Source: Paenibacillus sp. MMS18-CY102
GTDB taxonomy: Bacteria; Bacillota; Bacilli; Paenibacillales; Paenibacillaceae
NCBI RefSeq assembly: GCF_009789195.1
Contig: NZ_WSTC01000012.1
Span: 62,001 to 126,000, forward strand
Direction: 5' to 3'
Length of the DNA stretch: 64,000 bases
Part shown: in pieces, positions 18,425 to 25,368 of the stretch
Numbering within the stretch: the stretch's first letter is position 1
Layout of the letters: each line of letters starts with the position of its first letter
Notes under the pieces: generated by a model
Databases searched by the model: none
Told to the model about the DNA's origin: nothing
What the model saw: only the letters and a program-made list of their open reading frames with translations
Program-made: the position numbers and the translations under genes

Positions 18425-18874
18425 TGCCGCGGATTGCGAATTGGATCGCCGCAGATTTCAGCCTGCATATATGAATCCGCATACATCACGCGTTTGCGCT
18501 AACGGACCGGAGAGCCGTTATTCATGGCGAAAACACAACATTTTGATTTTAACGGACTCCACGGCCGCTATTCCTCGCTTTTCCCTGCCTAATGTGTGAT
18601 TTTCGAGCAAATAAGAGCCTATCGGTCCGTTAGATTTTTATATTGCCGATATTTCGCCAAATAACGGCTCTGGTGTCCGTTAGCCGCCCGCTTCTCCTTC
18701 CACGGCTCAGCTCGATGGCATGCTTACGAAATCCGAGAAGTATGGGCAGCGCCAACAGCTCCCCTTTTTCAGATCGAATCAGCATTTCGTATTGCAGAGC
18801 ACAAAGCTTCCGTCTAGACTAGCAATAAGATAACAAAATGCGAAATCAAACGGATAAGCATGGGGGCTGTGATT
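18425..18874. other. Intergenic region holding a composite repeat
   Basis: This is 450 bp between the winged-helix regulator and glutaminase genes. It contains the 185-bp four-unit repeat at 18499-18683. The last 190 bp lead to glsA and show no clear promoter boxes. Confidence 0.6.
18499..18683. repeat. 185-bp composite inverted repeat, copy 1
   Basis: Four 25-bp units lie at 18499-18523 (+), 18549-18573 (+), 18609-18633 (-) and 18659-18683 (-). Each contains TAACGGAC followed by a variable core and (C)GTTATT-like end, and is itself an imperfect palindrome. Starts are 50, 60 and 50 bp apart, so the whole element is a dyad centred on 18591. Two further copies with identical spacing are at 21406-21590 and 26574-26758. 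Confidence 0.9.
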
Positions 18875-19819
18875 ATGAACGATCAATGGCGGCATTTAAC
18901 CGCGAAGTTACCGGAATGGCTGGACGACTGCCGGCAATATGCCAAGCATGGCGAAGCCGCCTCCTACATACCCGAGTTAGCTAATGCACCAGCCGATGCG
19001 CTAGGCATCTCTATTCTAACGCCCGATGGCAGCATGATTGCAGGCGGCGACAGCGGCTTGCAATTTACAATGCAGAGCATATCCAAAGTGTTCACGCTGC
19101 TGCTGGCGCTCGTCGACCATGGCGAGGAGCATGTTTTTAGCAAAGTAGGCATGGAGCCTACGGGCGACGACTTCAACTCCATACTTAAACTGGAGCTTGT
19201 CGAGCCCGGCATCCCGTTCAATCCATTAATTAATGCAGGCGCAATCGCCGTATCATCGCTAATTAAAGGAAGCAGCGTGGCAGAACGAACGGAACGTGTG
19301 CTAGCATTCATTCGCCTGCTGGCGGGTGATGATGCAATCGATTATAACGAGGCGGTAAGCCGCTCCGAGTCGATTACGGCGCACCGCAACCGCTCGCTTG
19401 CTTACTTCCTGAAGGAAAATGGCGTATTGGACGAGCAGACCGCAGTCGAAGATGTATTGAGTGTTTACTTTAACCATTGCGCAATTGAAGTAACTTGCAG
19501 CCATCTCGCGCGGATGGGCCTCATCCTTGCTTGCGGCGGATACGATCCACTATCCGGGCGCCAGCTCGTGCCGCGCCGCTACGTGCAAATTGCCAAGACG
19601 TTCATGCTCACTTGCGGCATGTATAACGCCTCCGGTGAATTCGCAATCCGTGCAGGCATTCCCGCGAAGAGCGGTGTCGCAGGCGGCATCCTCGCTGTCG
19701 TTCCAGGGCAATACGGCATCGGCGTCGTCGGTCCTGCCCTCAATCGCAAAGGCAACAGCATCGCGGGAATCCGGCTGCTCGAAACGATGTCCGTCGAATG
19801 CGATTGGAGCATTTTCTAA
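18875..19819 (+). CDS. glsA: Glutaminase
   Basis: This 314-residue cytosolic glutaminase hydrolyses L-glutamine to glutamate and ammonia. It belongs to the serine-dependent beta-lactamase-like fold, with the S-x-x-K catalytic pair in QSISKVF (S68, K71) and the family signatures PFNPLINAGAIAVSSLI and GMYNASGEFA. The length matches the typical 308-320 residues. I choose the ATG at 18875 (MNDQWRHL), eight bases behind GGGGG; an in-frame ATG at 18860 would overlap that site. It is followed by a strong terminator and stands alone. Confidence 0.95.
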   Translation: MNDQWRHLTAKLPEWLDDCRQYAKHGEAASYIPELANAPADALGISILTPDGSMIAGGDSGLQFTMQSISKVFTLLLALVDHGEEHVFSKVGMEPTGDDFNSILKLELVEPGIPFNPLINAGAIAVSSLIKGSSVAERTERVLAFIRLLAGDDAIDYNEAVSRSESITAHRNRSLAYFLKENGVLDEQTAVEDVLSVYFNHCAIEVTCSHLARMGLILACGGYDPLSGRQLVPRRYVQIAKTFMLTCGMYNASGEFAIRAGIPAKSGVAGGILAVVPGQYGIGVVGPALNRKGNSIAGIRLLETMSVECDWSIF

Positions 19820-19898
19820 AGCAACATAGGTGAGCTGCATCTCATATAGGCTTGCAGTTGGCCTGACAGGACCGCTTCATGCAGTGCCCGAAACAACG

Positions 19899-19942
19899 AA
19901 TAGCCCCTTCCGCTGAATTTATTAGCAGAATGGGCTATTTTT
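19899..19942 (+). terminator. Terminator of glsA
   Basis: AATAGCCCCTTCCGCT pairs with AGCAGAATGGGCTATT (16 bp with two imperfect pairs) and is followed by TTTTT on the plus strand. The stem lies between the convergent glsA and signal-peptidase-like genes. Confidence 0.85.
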
Positions 19943-19954
19943 AACCGGTTTTAT

Positions 19955-20608
19955 TTACTTCTTCAACTGTCCCATAACTTTGCCTTTAATTAACCCTTCA
20001 TTGATTGCACCAAAAATATTGCTTGATACCGAGCGATGCAGCGCATCCCCTAATAGGTAATAGCTGTCTTCTGGAATTTGAATTTCTTTAACATTTTGCG
20101 AAAAGTAATCTTGAATAAATGTTCGTGTTTCCTCTGTATCGGCCAATCCTGACTTCGAATCCTTTAATGAAGCTAGCACTTCCTTTTTCGTTAGGCCCCA
20201 ATACATGACATGCCCATAAAAAGTATCCAACTTCTTGCCGTTGATATAATATTGGCCGTTCTCTATCGAAAAACGTTCACCCGGAAGCGCAATAACTCGG
20301 GCAATTTCAAATTCCCGTGGCGTTGCTCTAATTTTGCTTGCATCAAAACTAGGCACTTTATAATAAACAACATCCCCTCGGGCGACTTTATGAGAGCTGT
20401 AATAATCGCCATCAATCACTAGTTCCCCCTGGTATTCACCATGCTTGCCCGACATCCAGTCACTGCCTTCATTGTTGAATATCCACTGGCCACCGCTTGT
20501 ATGTTCGAGCATTTCTACCCTTTCCTCCGTGATCGAATCTTTTATCGTGGAATCTGAGCAAGCAGATAAACACAACATAATCCCAAGGCATATGAATAAC
20601 ATCCTCAT
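19955..20608 (-). CDS. Signal-peptidase-I-like lipoprotein lacking the catalytic dyad
   Basis: This is a 217-residue lipoprotein: a signal with lipobox LSAC is followed by a domain resembling type I signal peptidase (S26). It keeps the family boxes VARGDVVYYKVP, RVIALPGERF with NGQYYINGKKL, and LGDALHRSVSSNIFGAI, which corresponds to the LGDNR..S.DSR.FG box. However, the residue normally supplying the catalytic lysine (KRVIGLPG) is alanine (ARVIALPG). No S-M-x-P-T motif is present either; the nearest segment reads SDWMSG. It is therefore probably not a protease. It is anchored outside by lipid instead of an N-terminal transmembrane helix. The start at 20608 follows GGGAGGTG. Function unknown; a decoy, chaperone or structural role are possibilities. 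Confidence 0.75.
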   Translation of the reverse strand: MRMLFICLGIMLCLSACSDSTIKDSITEERVEMLEHTSGGQWIFNNEGSDWMSGKHGEYQGELVIDGDYYSSHKVARGDVVYYKVPSFDASKIRATPREFEIARVIALPGERFSIENGQYYINGKKLDTFYGHVMYWGLTKKEVLASLKDSKSGLADTEETRTFIQDYFSQNVKEIQIPEDSYYLLGDALHRSVSSNIFGAINEGLIKGKVMGQLKK

Positions 20609-20665
20609 ACTAACACCTCCCATTCATTGATTTTATCAAACCAAATTGTCTCAGGAGAAAATAAA

Positions 20666-20715
20666 AAAGGCGTGAGCACCGTCCGGTTAATTACCGAAAT
20701 GGTTTCGCCGCCTTT
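20666..20715 (-). terminator. Probable terminator of the HXXEE protein gene
   Basis: On the minus strand AAAGGCG pairs with CGCCTTT at the base of a branched hairpin that includes CGGTAATTAACCG, and the right arm runs into TTTTTTATTTT. It lies between the stop of the HXXEE gene and the start of the signal-peptidase-like gene. Confidence 0.6.
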
Positions 20716-20778
20716 AGTTATGCACTGAATGTTCGTATCGCATCCGATGCAGCTAACACCTGCGTGATTATCACCACT

Positions 20779-21312
20779 CTACGGCAGTATTTTTTGCGCT
20801 AACTTATGTCCTGCTATAATAAGCGGCAGCAAAAGAAAACCAATCGGCAAGCTTTTCACAATCATGTTCATTGACATCACTTCCGCATCGGCCATTCGAT
20901 AAAGCAAATAAACGGAATAAGGCAGGGTGACGAGGATAGCCGTGACAACCCCTGGGGTATATTTTCGAACAATCAGGCTTTGCCCTAGATGGGTCAATAC
21001 ATGGATCAGCAGCACCACATTAAACCCGGCAAAAAACAAGTAAACCTCTCTCTCCGCAGCTAACCAAGTAGCAGGAATAAAAACGATAAACTCCAACGCA
21101 ACCGCAAATGCAAACCGATCTGCGCGGACATTACCCATCTCCCTGAGCTTTCTTCGGAATACAGCTGGAACTGCATCTTGCATCTGATGGAAATTCCGTT
21201 TCATCCATGATTCAATCACAATAATTTCCTCAAAATCATGAATCATAAAAGCTGCAAGAAACAACCAGATTAAAGATTGCAAACTTAGTGCAGAATCGAG
21301 CCACGCTAACAT
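20779..21312 (-). CDS. HXXEE-domain membrane protein
   Basis: This is a 177-residue integral membrane protein with about five hydrophobic helices. It has the family-defining H-x-x-E-E in FMIHDFEEIIVIE (residues about 22-34) and the second conserved block LLIHVLTHLGQSLIVRKYTPGVVTA. The paired His and Glu residues in the membrane suggest metal binding or hydrolase activity, but no member has a settled function that I know of. The ATG at 21312 follows GAGGGGTG. It is single, with the composite repeat copy 2 directly upstream. Confidence 0.85.
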   Translation of the reverse strand: MLAWLDSALSLQSLIWLFLAAFMIHDFEEIIVIESWMKRNFHQMQDAVPAVFRRKLREMGNVRADRFAFAVALEFIVFIPATWLAAEREVYLFFAGFNVVLLIHVLTHLGQSLIVRKYTPGVVTAILVTLPYSVYLLYRMADAEVMSMNMIVKSLPIGFLLLPLIIAGHKLAQKILP

Positions 21313-21779
21313 GCCACACCCCTCTTATACCCGTTGGAATTGTTACATCGACATTATACAAGGCCTAATCTGTCGATTAATGTCAATTCCAGTCGCTTGT
21401 CCCCGCTAACGGACTCAGATGACGCTATTCAGCAGAAAAAACCGCGTGTTAGATTCTAACGGACTCAGGAGACGCTATTCGTTCGAAAACAACTGGTTTG
21501 TTAGAGAAATGGAGGGAATAACGCCTCTGGAGTCCGTTACAGCTCAAAAGTCACGTTTTTATGGCAAATAACGGCTCTCAGGTCCGTTACAGCTCACCGA
21601 CCGCATTCAAGACCAGAAGGCCGGGCAAATCCAGTGTCCGGTGACTGCTACAGGATGTTCGCCCCATACTATGAGAATCGCCTACCGGTCGATCGGTCGT
21701 TAAATTGCCGTTGTCCCTGCCATTGCGAGCCCGATAATCATTCGCTCATTTTACAGCGCCCATTTTAACCATAAGACCG
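21313..21779. other. Intergenic region holding a composite repeat
   Basis: This gap between the divergent HXXEE and gerE genes contains the second 185-bp repeat at 21406-21590. The 21591-21779 stretch holds nothing I can name; a sigma-K-like promoter for gerE follows. Confidence 0.6.
21406..21590. repeat. 185-bp composite inverted repeat, copy 2
   Basis: Units lie at 21406-21430 (+), 21456-21480 (+), 21516-21540 (-) and 21566-21590 (-). All four keep TAACGGAC and the 50/60/50-bp spacing is exactly that of copies 1 and 3. The 25-bp linkers share an A-rich then T-rich pattern. Confidence 0.9.
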
Positions 21780-21808
21780 CACCATCCGTCCTTGGTTTTC
21801 ATAATATA
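21780..21808 (+). promoter_or_regulatory. Candidate sigma-K promoter of gerE
   Basis: CACC (21780-21783) and CATAATATA (21800-21808) are 16 bp apart. This fits the Bacillus sigma-K pattern mACm-N16-CATAnnnTA. B. subtilis gerE is transcribed by sigma-K in the late mother cell, so the site is expected here. The predicted leader is about 57 nt. Confidence 0.6.
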
Positions 21809-21871
21809 AGTTGACTGTATCCCTTAACCTTGTTAAACCATACAAACCCGAGCAAGGAGGGGTGACAAACT

Positions 21872-22096
21872 TTGAAGGGCAGCGACCACAAGAGCAAATT
21901 TTTATTGACGCATCGCGAACGTGAGGTATTCGAGCTGTTAGTACAGGACAAAACAACTAGAGATATCGCACAACAACTGTTTATCAGCGAGAAGACCGTA
22001 CGCAATCATATCTCCAATGTGATGCAAAAGTTGAATGTCAAAGGTCGTTCACAAGCAGTTGTCGAGCTGATCAAGCTTGGGGAATTACAGATCTGA
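21872..22096 (+). CDS. gerE: GerE, late sporulation LuxR-type transcription factor
   Basis: This 74-residue protein is almost wholly a LuxR/GerE helix-turn-helix. Its sequence (LLTHREREVFELLVQDKTT, ISEKTVRNHISNVMQKLNVKG) and its length agree with B. subtilis GerE, the small DNA-binding protein that modulates spore-coat and cortex genes in the mother cell under sigma-K. Translation starts at TTG (21872), seven bases after a very strong AAGGAGGGGTG site. A sigma-K-like promoter precedes it and a terminator follows. A degenerate second copy lies 150 bp downstream. The identification is secure. Confidence 0.95.
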   Translation: MKGSDHKSKFLLTHREREVFELLVQDKTTRDIAQQLFISEKTVRNHISNVMQKLNVKGRSQAVVELIKLGELQI

Positions 22097-22147
22097 TCAA
22101 CGTTGATCGTATAGATCCTGATTCGGTTTTGAATCGGCCTTCTTGCC

Positions 22148-22187
22148 AACCTTCCCTCCGGGGAAGCGCGGCGGGAAGGTTTTTTTG
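22148..22187 (+). terminator. Terminator of gerE
   Basis: AACCTTCCC and GGGAAGGTT form a 9-bp stem around a GC-rich 16-nt loop, followed by a run of seven T residues on the plus strand. Confidence 0.9.
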
Positions 22188-22250
22188 ATGTGCATGAGCT
22201 GGTTATCTCTATAAATACGATATGCTCCGTGATGCTGCGGGACGCTAGGC

Positions 22251-22395
22251 TTTCGAGCTGTTAGTACAAGACAAAACCATGAGAGATATCGCACAACAAT
22301 TATTTATCAACGATAAAATTGTACGCAATCATATTTCCAATGTGATGTGAAAAGTGAATGTCAAAGTTCGTTCATAAGCAGCTGTCGGGCTTGGA
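22251..22395 (+). pseudogene. Decayed partial duplicate of gerE
   Basis: Starting at FELLVQDKT, this stretch is nearly identical in DNA to gerE codons for residues about 19-67, which shows a local duplication. The beginning of the gene, its ribosome site and the start codon are missing. Two in-frame stops (TGA at 22348-22350 in place of a Gln codon, TAA at 22375-22377 in place of another) interrupt it. Nucleotide identity remains high across the middle, so the copy is fairly recent or was under selection until recently. Confidence 0.88.
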
Positions 22396-22419
22396 TTGAA
22401 TTGAGGATACGAAAAAGAA

Positions 22420-22456
22420 AACCAAGCGAATGCTCATTAAGCGTCGCTCGGTTTTT
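22420..22456 (+). terminator. Terminator following the gerE duplicate
   Basis: AACCAAGCGA pairs with TCGCTCGGTT with one mismatch and is followed by TTTTTGATTTT. It may be left from the duplicated gerE unit or serve on its own. Confidence 0.65.
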
Positions 22457-22460
22457 GATT

Positions 22461-22587
22461 TTATGCTGGTCTTTTCTTAACACTCCAGCAAGAACAATGA
22501 AGTTTTCCTTTGGCGAAGGCGACGTCATGCTTGACCCATCCCCACTGCTTGGCTAATCGTTTTTTTGCGTTGAATGACCCACTTCAT
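22461..22587 (-). pseudogene. Possible frameshifted 41-residue ORF, remnant
   Basis: A reading frame opens with ATG at 22585-22587 (MKWVIQRK) and would continue, after removing one A from a run of seven, as KRLAKQWGWVKHDVAFAKGK and then a C-S-C-W end, to a TAA at 22461. Both halves look protein-like and share a composition rich in K and W. No clear ribosome site precedes the ATG. It could be the tail of a decayed gene; the family is not recognised. Weak call. Confidence 0.3.
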
Positions 22588-22760
22588 ATGATGTCGAATA
22601 TAAGCTCGACTTGGTTACTTCTGAAAAGCTTCATTTCCATCACACTCCCTTGGAAAAAGGCTCAGCCCGCAGAAAGTTCAAGGGTGTAGCTTCTACGGGC
22701 AGAGCGTGATGGCAAGCTTAATCTCTTGTAAAAGACATGTGATCCCTCCAAGAAAAACAA
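22588..22760. other. Intergenic, nothing recognised
   Basis: This is the remainder of the stretch between the gerE copy and the broken retropepsin gene. It has no ORF with a ribosome site and no clear hairpin-T structure. Confidence 0.4.
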
Positions 22761-23148
22761 TTAATCCGATTCATAACTCCGCATCGTTTCAAAATCAACC
22801 TTCCATTTAGCTTTCATCATAAAATCAATGCCGAGTATTCCATCGAAGCCGTAAGGCTCCTGAACTGACCCGAGCTGAATAGGGAATGTTTCCAATAGAA
22901 CGTGCTCAATCATTAAATGAGAAATGACTTGTTCGTAACAGACTTCACTTGTTCCGCCTACTCCATACATTCTTTTAGCCCTGCCATGAATAAAATCAAT
23001 GTCAATTCCGATTCGGGAAAGTAAATCCGTATCAAATATCGTCGCGGCACATCCTGTATCGAACAATACATTCGACAGTTCAATGGTCTGCTCGCTGCGT
23101 TAGGGTTAACGAGACAATCGGCAAACCATTGTGGAGATGTATGTTCAT
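22761..23148 (-). pseudogene. Retropepsin-like aspartyl protease gene, frameshifted
   Basis: The 3' two-thirds encode a small retroviral-type aspartyl protease: LFDTGCAATIFDTDLL carries the D-T-G active-site motif and GFDGILGIDFM the conserved hydrophobic-glycine segment. The frame that holds these has no start. An ATG at 23146-23148 with MNIHLHNGLPIVSLTLT begins in another frame, and a single extra base near 23100 (in ACGCAGCG) would join it to SEQTIELSNVLFDTG. The ATG overlaps the stop of the upstream small gene (ATGA). As given, the protein cannot be made whole. A sequencing error is the alternative. Confidence 0.75.
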
Positions 23149-23405
23149 GTGTGTTGCCGCACGCCTGAGAATATTTCTTCCACGATCTCCACATCGGTTC
23201 GGCTGGTATGGAATACGTACAGTTCTCGTGAAGGGTATAACTTGTGAAAATATTTATATCCGCTCCAGGCTTCTTGCGGATTATCGTAATCTTGAATAAC
23301 AGTCATATCCTCAAGATGTCGTAATTGATTGCTTGTACTAACTTTTCAAGCTTCTACCAATACAAAACAGCTTGGATGTTGTTTCATAATTTGTTCCCAT
23401 TTCAT
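23145..23405 (-). pseudogene. Small gene upstream of retropepsin, interrupted by TGA
   Basis: This 86-codon frame starts at ATG 23403-23405 behind GAGGTG (MKWEQIMKQHPSCFVLVEA) and has a TGA at 23346-23348 as codon 20. It then stays open to the next TGA at 23145, which overlaps the start of the retropepsin gene. The downstream part (LRHLEDMTVIQDYDNPQEAW, YPSRELYVFHTSR) is clearly protein-like. Coupling by ATGA overlap marks an original two-gene operon. I do not recognise the family. No plausible readthrough context was identified. Confidence 0.6.
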
Positions 23406-23517
23406 CAGCAACACCTCGCTTAATCGTTCGATTCTATTATAACATAAGCATTGCAAGACAATTGGCTTCAACTTGCGCAATCCTTACCTTAAACAATCAA
23501 GGCGGTGGCATCTATTT

Positions 23518-23964
23518 ATGAATATCATGGTTCGTAAAGCAAACAATACAGACCTTCCCCTCCTCGCCCACATGAACAAAGAGCTGATCGAAGACGAGGG
23601 CAGCCGAAACCCCATGACGGTGGCGCAGCTTGAAGGCCGCATGAGCGGCTGGTTACATAGCAATTGGAAAATCGAGATCATACAACAAGATGAAACGATA
23701 ATCGGTTATGCCATCTACCAGCTTCGAACCGATGAGCTGTCCCCTGATGAATCCTATGTGTACCTTAGGCAGTTTTATCTATTGCGGGAATATCGCGGCC
23801 ATGGCCATGGCACACTCGCATTAAACCAACTGATTCATTCTTCATTCCCTCCCGGAGCCAAAATAGCAATCGATGTGCTAGCCACTAACCCGCGCGGGCA
23901 TAACTTTTGGCGCAAGTTCGGATTCGCACCGTACTATACCCGCATGAACCTAAAGCAAGATTAG
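23518..23964 (+). CDS. GNAT-family N-acetyltransferase
   Basis: This 148-residue acetyltransferase shows the GNAT layout. An N-terminal VRKANNTDLPLLAHMNKEL strand-helix is followed by YLRQFYLLREYRGHGHGTLALN, whose R/Q-x-x-G-x-G/A-like acetyl-CoA loop is RGHGHG, and by the C-terminal NPRGHNFWRKFGFAPYYTRM. The acceptor is unknown. The ATG at 23518 lies ten bases after AAGGCGGTG; the second ATG at 23527 is also possible. It stands alone between the broken retropepsin pair and the htrA-type gene. Confidence 0.85.
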   Translation: MNIMVRKANNTDLPLLAHMNKELIEDEGSRNPMTVAQLEGRMSGWLHSNWKIEIIQQDETIIGYAIYQLRTDELSPDESYVYLRQFYLLREYRGHGHGTLALNQLIHSSFPPGAKIAIDVLATNPRGHNFWRKFGFAPYYTRMNLKQD

Positions 23965-24033
23965 GTTGTTGCCTATCTGGGACATAAATCTTCTCTATTC
24001 TTTCAACTAGCACTCAGCCTCGTTTTATGCTCC

Positions 24034-24061
24034 TTTTAGATTCATTTAAGACTCGATTAAG
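24034..24061 (+). promoter_or_regulatory. Triple 11-bp-phased direct repeat upstream of htrA
   Basis: TTTTAG (24034), TTTAAG (24045) and ATTAAG (24056) are spaced exactly 11 bp apart, one DNA turn. This is the pattern of OmpR-family response-regulator sites. B. subtilis htrA is controlled by the CssRS secretion-stress system, so a CssR-like regulator is the natural guess. Confidence 0.6.
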
Positions 24062-24081
24062 GTTCCTCCCTCATGATTAGG

Positions 24082-24120
24082 GTATCGAAACGTTGGACGA
24101 TCAACAGATGATCGATACCG
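24082..24120. repeat. Inverted repeat in the htrA leader
   Basis: GGTATCG and CGATACC form a 7-bp inverted repeat about 20 nt upstream of the htrA ATG, with GATC pairs inside. It may fold in the leader RNA next to the AAGGAGG ribosome site or act as a further protein site. Confidence 0.4.
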
Positions 24121-24139
24121 ACGCAAGGAGGAACCTGAC

Positions 24140-25267
24140 ATGAAAGACAACCATAACGATCAGAACCGTAATTTCCTTACAAATAATTGGGTGGAAACGC
24201 ATCAGGATGAGAGCGGCACGTATGTAACCCGCGGCGGCAAAGGTTTTGAACAGCTTTCGGCAGAGCAGCAACGACAGCAATACGCATACCAGCTGCTCCA
24301 CACGAATGAATCCGCGCGGCCGCGCAAAAGCCGGTTCGTACCAATCGCGGCAGCTTTTCTCGCGGGGGTGCTGACGATTGGCGGAATGATGTATTCGGCG
24401 GATCGCTACAACTGGTTCAGCTCGCCTGCTGTCGTGCAAGCGGCGAACGAAGCGGCTGGCCAGGCGGCTGCCGGCCAGGGTGCTGGCATTACAACAGCTT
24501 CTGCTTCCACTGCGGCCAGCACGGGCAATATTTCTAGCATCTACACCGCAGCCAGTCCAGCCGTTGTGAAGATCGAGACTTTCGTGCAGCAACGCCAGAG
24601 CATGCGGACACGCGGCGGCATCTGGTTTGACCCAAGCAATGGCGGCCAAGGCCAAAACCAAGATCAAGGCCAAGAATCAGCCCAAACCGATCAAAGCAAC
24701 CTTCAGGCGGTTGGCATAGGAACGGGATTTATTTTTGACAGCTCAGGGTATATTATGACGAACCAGCATGTGATTGCAGACGCGGATGAGGTGCAAGTAA
24801 CGCTGCAGGGGGAAGGCACGCCTTATACAGCAAAGGTCGTTGGCACGCGTGAAGATATGGATGTAGCCATTCTCAAAATCGAGAAAAAAGACGGCTCGTC
24901 CAACTTCCCATCCGTTCAAATCGGAGACTCGGACAAGCTCAGCATCGGCGATATGGTCGTTGCAATCGGCAACCCTTACGGCTTTGACCAAACGCTCACT
25001 GTCGGTGTTTTAAGTGCCAAGGAACGCCCAATTCAAATCCAAGACGGCAATACGGTGCGCAGCTACGAGCATCTGCTGCAAACTGACGCTTCTATTAATC
25101 CCGGCAATTCAGGCGGACCGTTGCTCAATGCTGACGGGCAAGTCATTGGCATGAATACAGCAGGCGAATCGGAGGCGCAAGGCATCGGCTTCGCAATACC
25201 GGCGTCAACGATGAAATCGGTTATTCAAGAGCTATTGCATCCAGTATCCAATGGCACGAAATTATAG
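24140..25267 (+). CDS. HtrA/DegP-type serine protease without PDZ domain
   Basis: This is a 375-residue membrane-anchored trypsin-like protease for extracytoplasmic protein quality control. A cytoplasmic tail of about 65 residues precedes one transmembrane helix (IAAAFLAGVLTIGGMMY, residues 69-85) and an Ala/Thr/Gln-rich linker. The catalytic domain has H210 (NQHVIA), D241 (DMDVAIL) and S324 (NPGNSGGPL). It ends 35 residues later at SVIQELLHPVS, so the PDZ domain usual in HtrA, HtrB and YyxA is missing. No PDZ remnant follows before the terminator, so this is not a recent truncation in the window. The ATG follows AAGGAGGAACC. A triple phased repeat upstream suggests stress-regulated expression. 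Confidence 0.9.
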   Translation: MKDNHNDQNRNFLTNNWVETHQDESGTYVTRGGKGFEQLSAEQQRQQYAYQLLHTNESARPRKSRFVPIAAAFLAGVLTIGGMMYSADRYNWFSSPAVVQAANEAAGQAAAGQGAGITTASASTAASTGNISSIYTAASPAVVKIETFVQQRQSMRTRGGIWFDPSNGGQGQNQDQGQESAQTDQSNLQAVGIGTGFIFDSSGYIMTNQHVIADADEVQVTLQGEGTPYTAKVVGTREDMDVAILKIEKKDGSSNFPSVQIGDSDKLSIGDMVVAIGNPYGFDQTLTVGVLSAKERPIQIQDGNTVRSYEHLLQTDASINPGNSGGPLLNADGQVIGMNTAGESEAQGIGFAIPASTMKSVIQELLHPVSNGTKL

Positions 25268-25300
25268 GTTTTATACTCCCCAACATGACGCCAAATAAAC

Positions 25301-25336
25301 CAGAGCCCTGCGCCGTTCAACCGGCACAGGGCTCTG
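25301..25336. terminator. Long hairpin between convergent htrA and spore-lipoprotein genes
   Basis: CAGAGCCCTG and CAGGGCTCTG form a perfect 10-bp stem extended by GCCG/CGGC. Neither side has a long T run (TCTATC on plus, GGTTTATTT on minus), so it may stop transcription weakly from both directions. Confidence 0.6.
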
Positions 25337-25368
25337 TCTATCTGAATATAAAATGAGTCCGCTCGCCG

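Noticed and set aside
18499-18683. The regularly spaced repeats as a CRISPR array
   Set aside because: Units alternate in orientation (two forward, two reverse), are imperfect, number only four per site, and no cas genes are nearby. Spacers share a common pattern, unlike CRISPR spacers.
22097-22294. A 65-codon minus-strand frame between gerE and its duplicate
   Set aside because: It overlaps the gerE terminator and the start of the decayed copy, and shows no ribosome site or protein-like features.
24101-24673. A 190-codon minus-strand frame opposite the htrA-type gene
   Set aside because: It is antisense to a clear protease gene, with low-complexity Arg/Cys/Ala content and no ribosome site.
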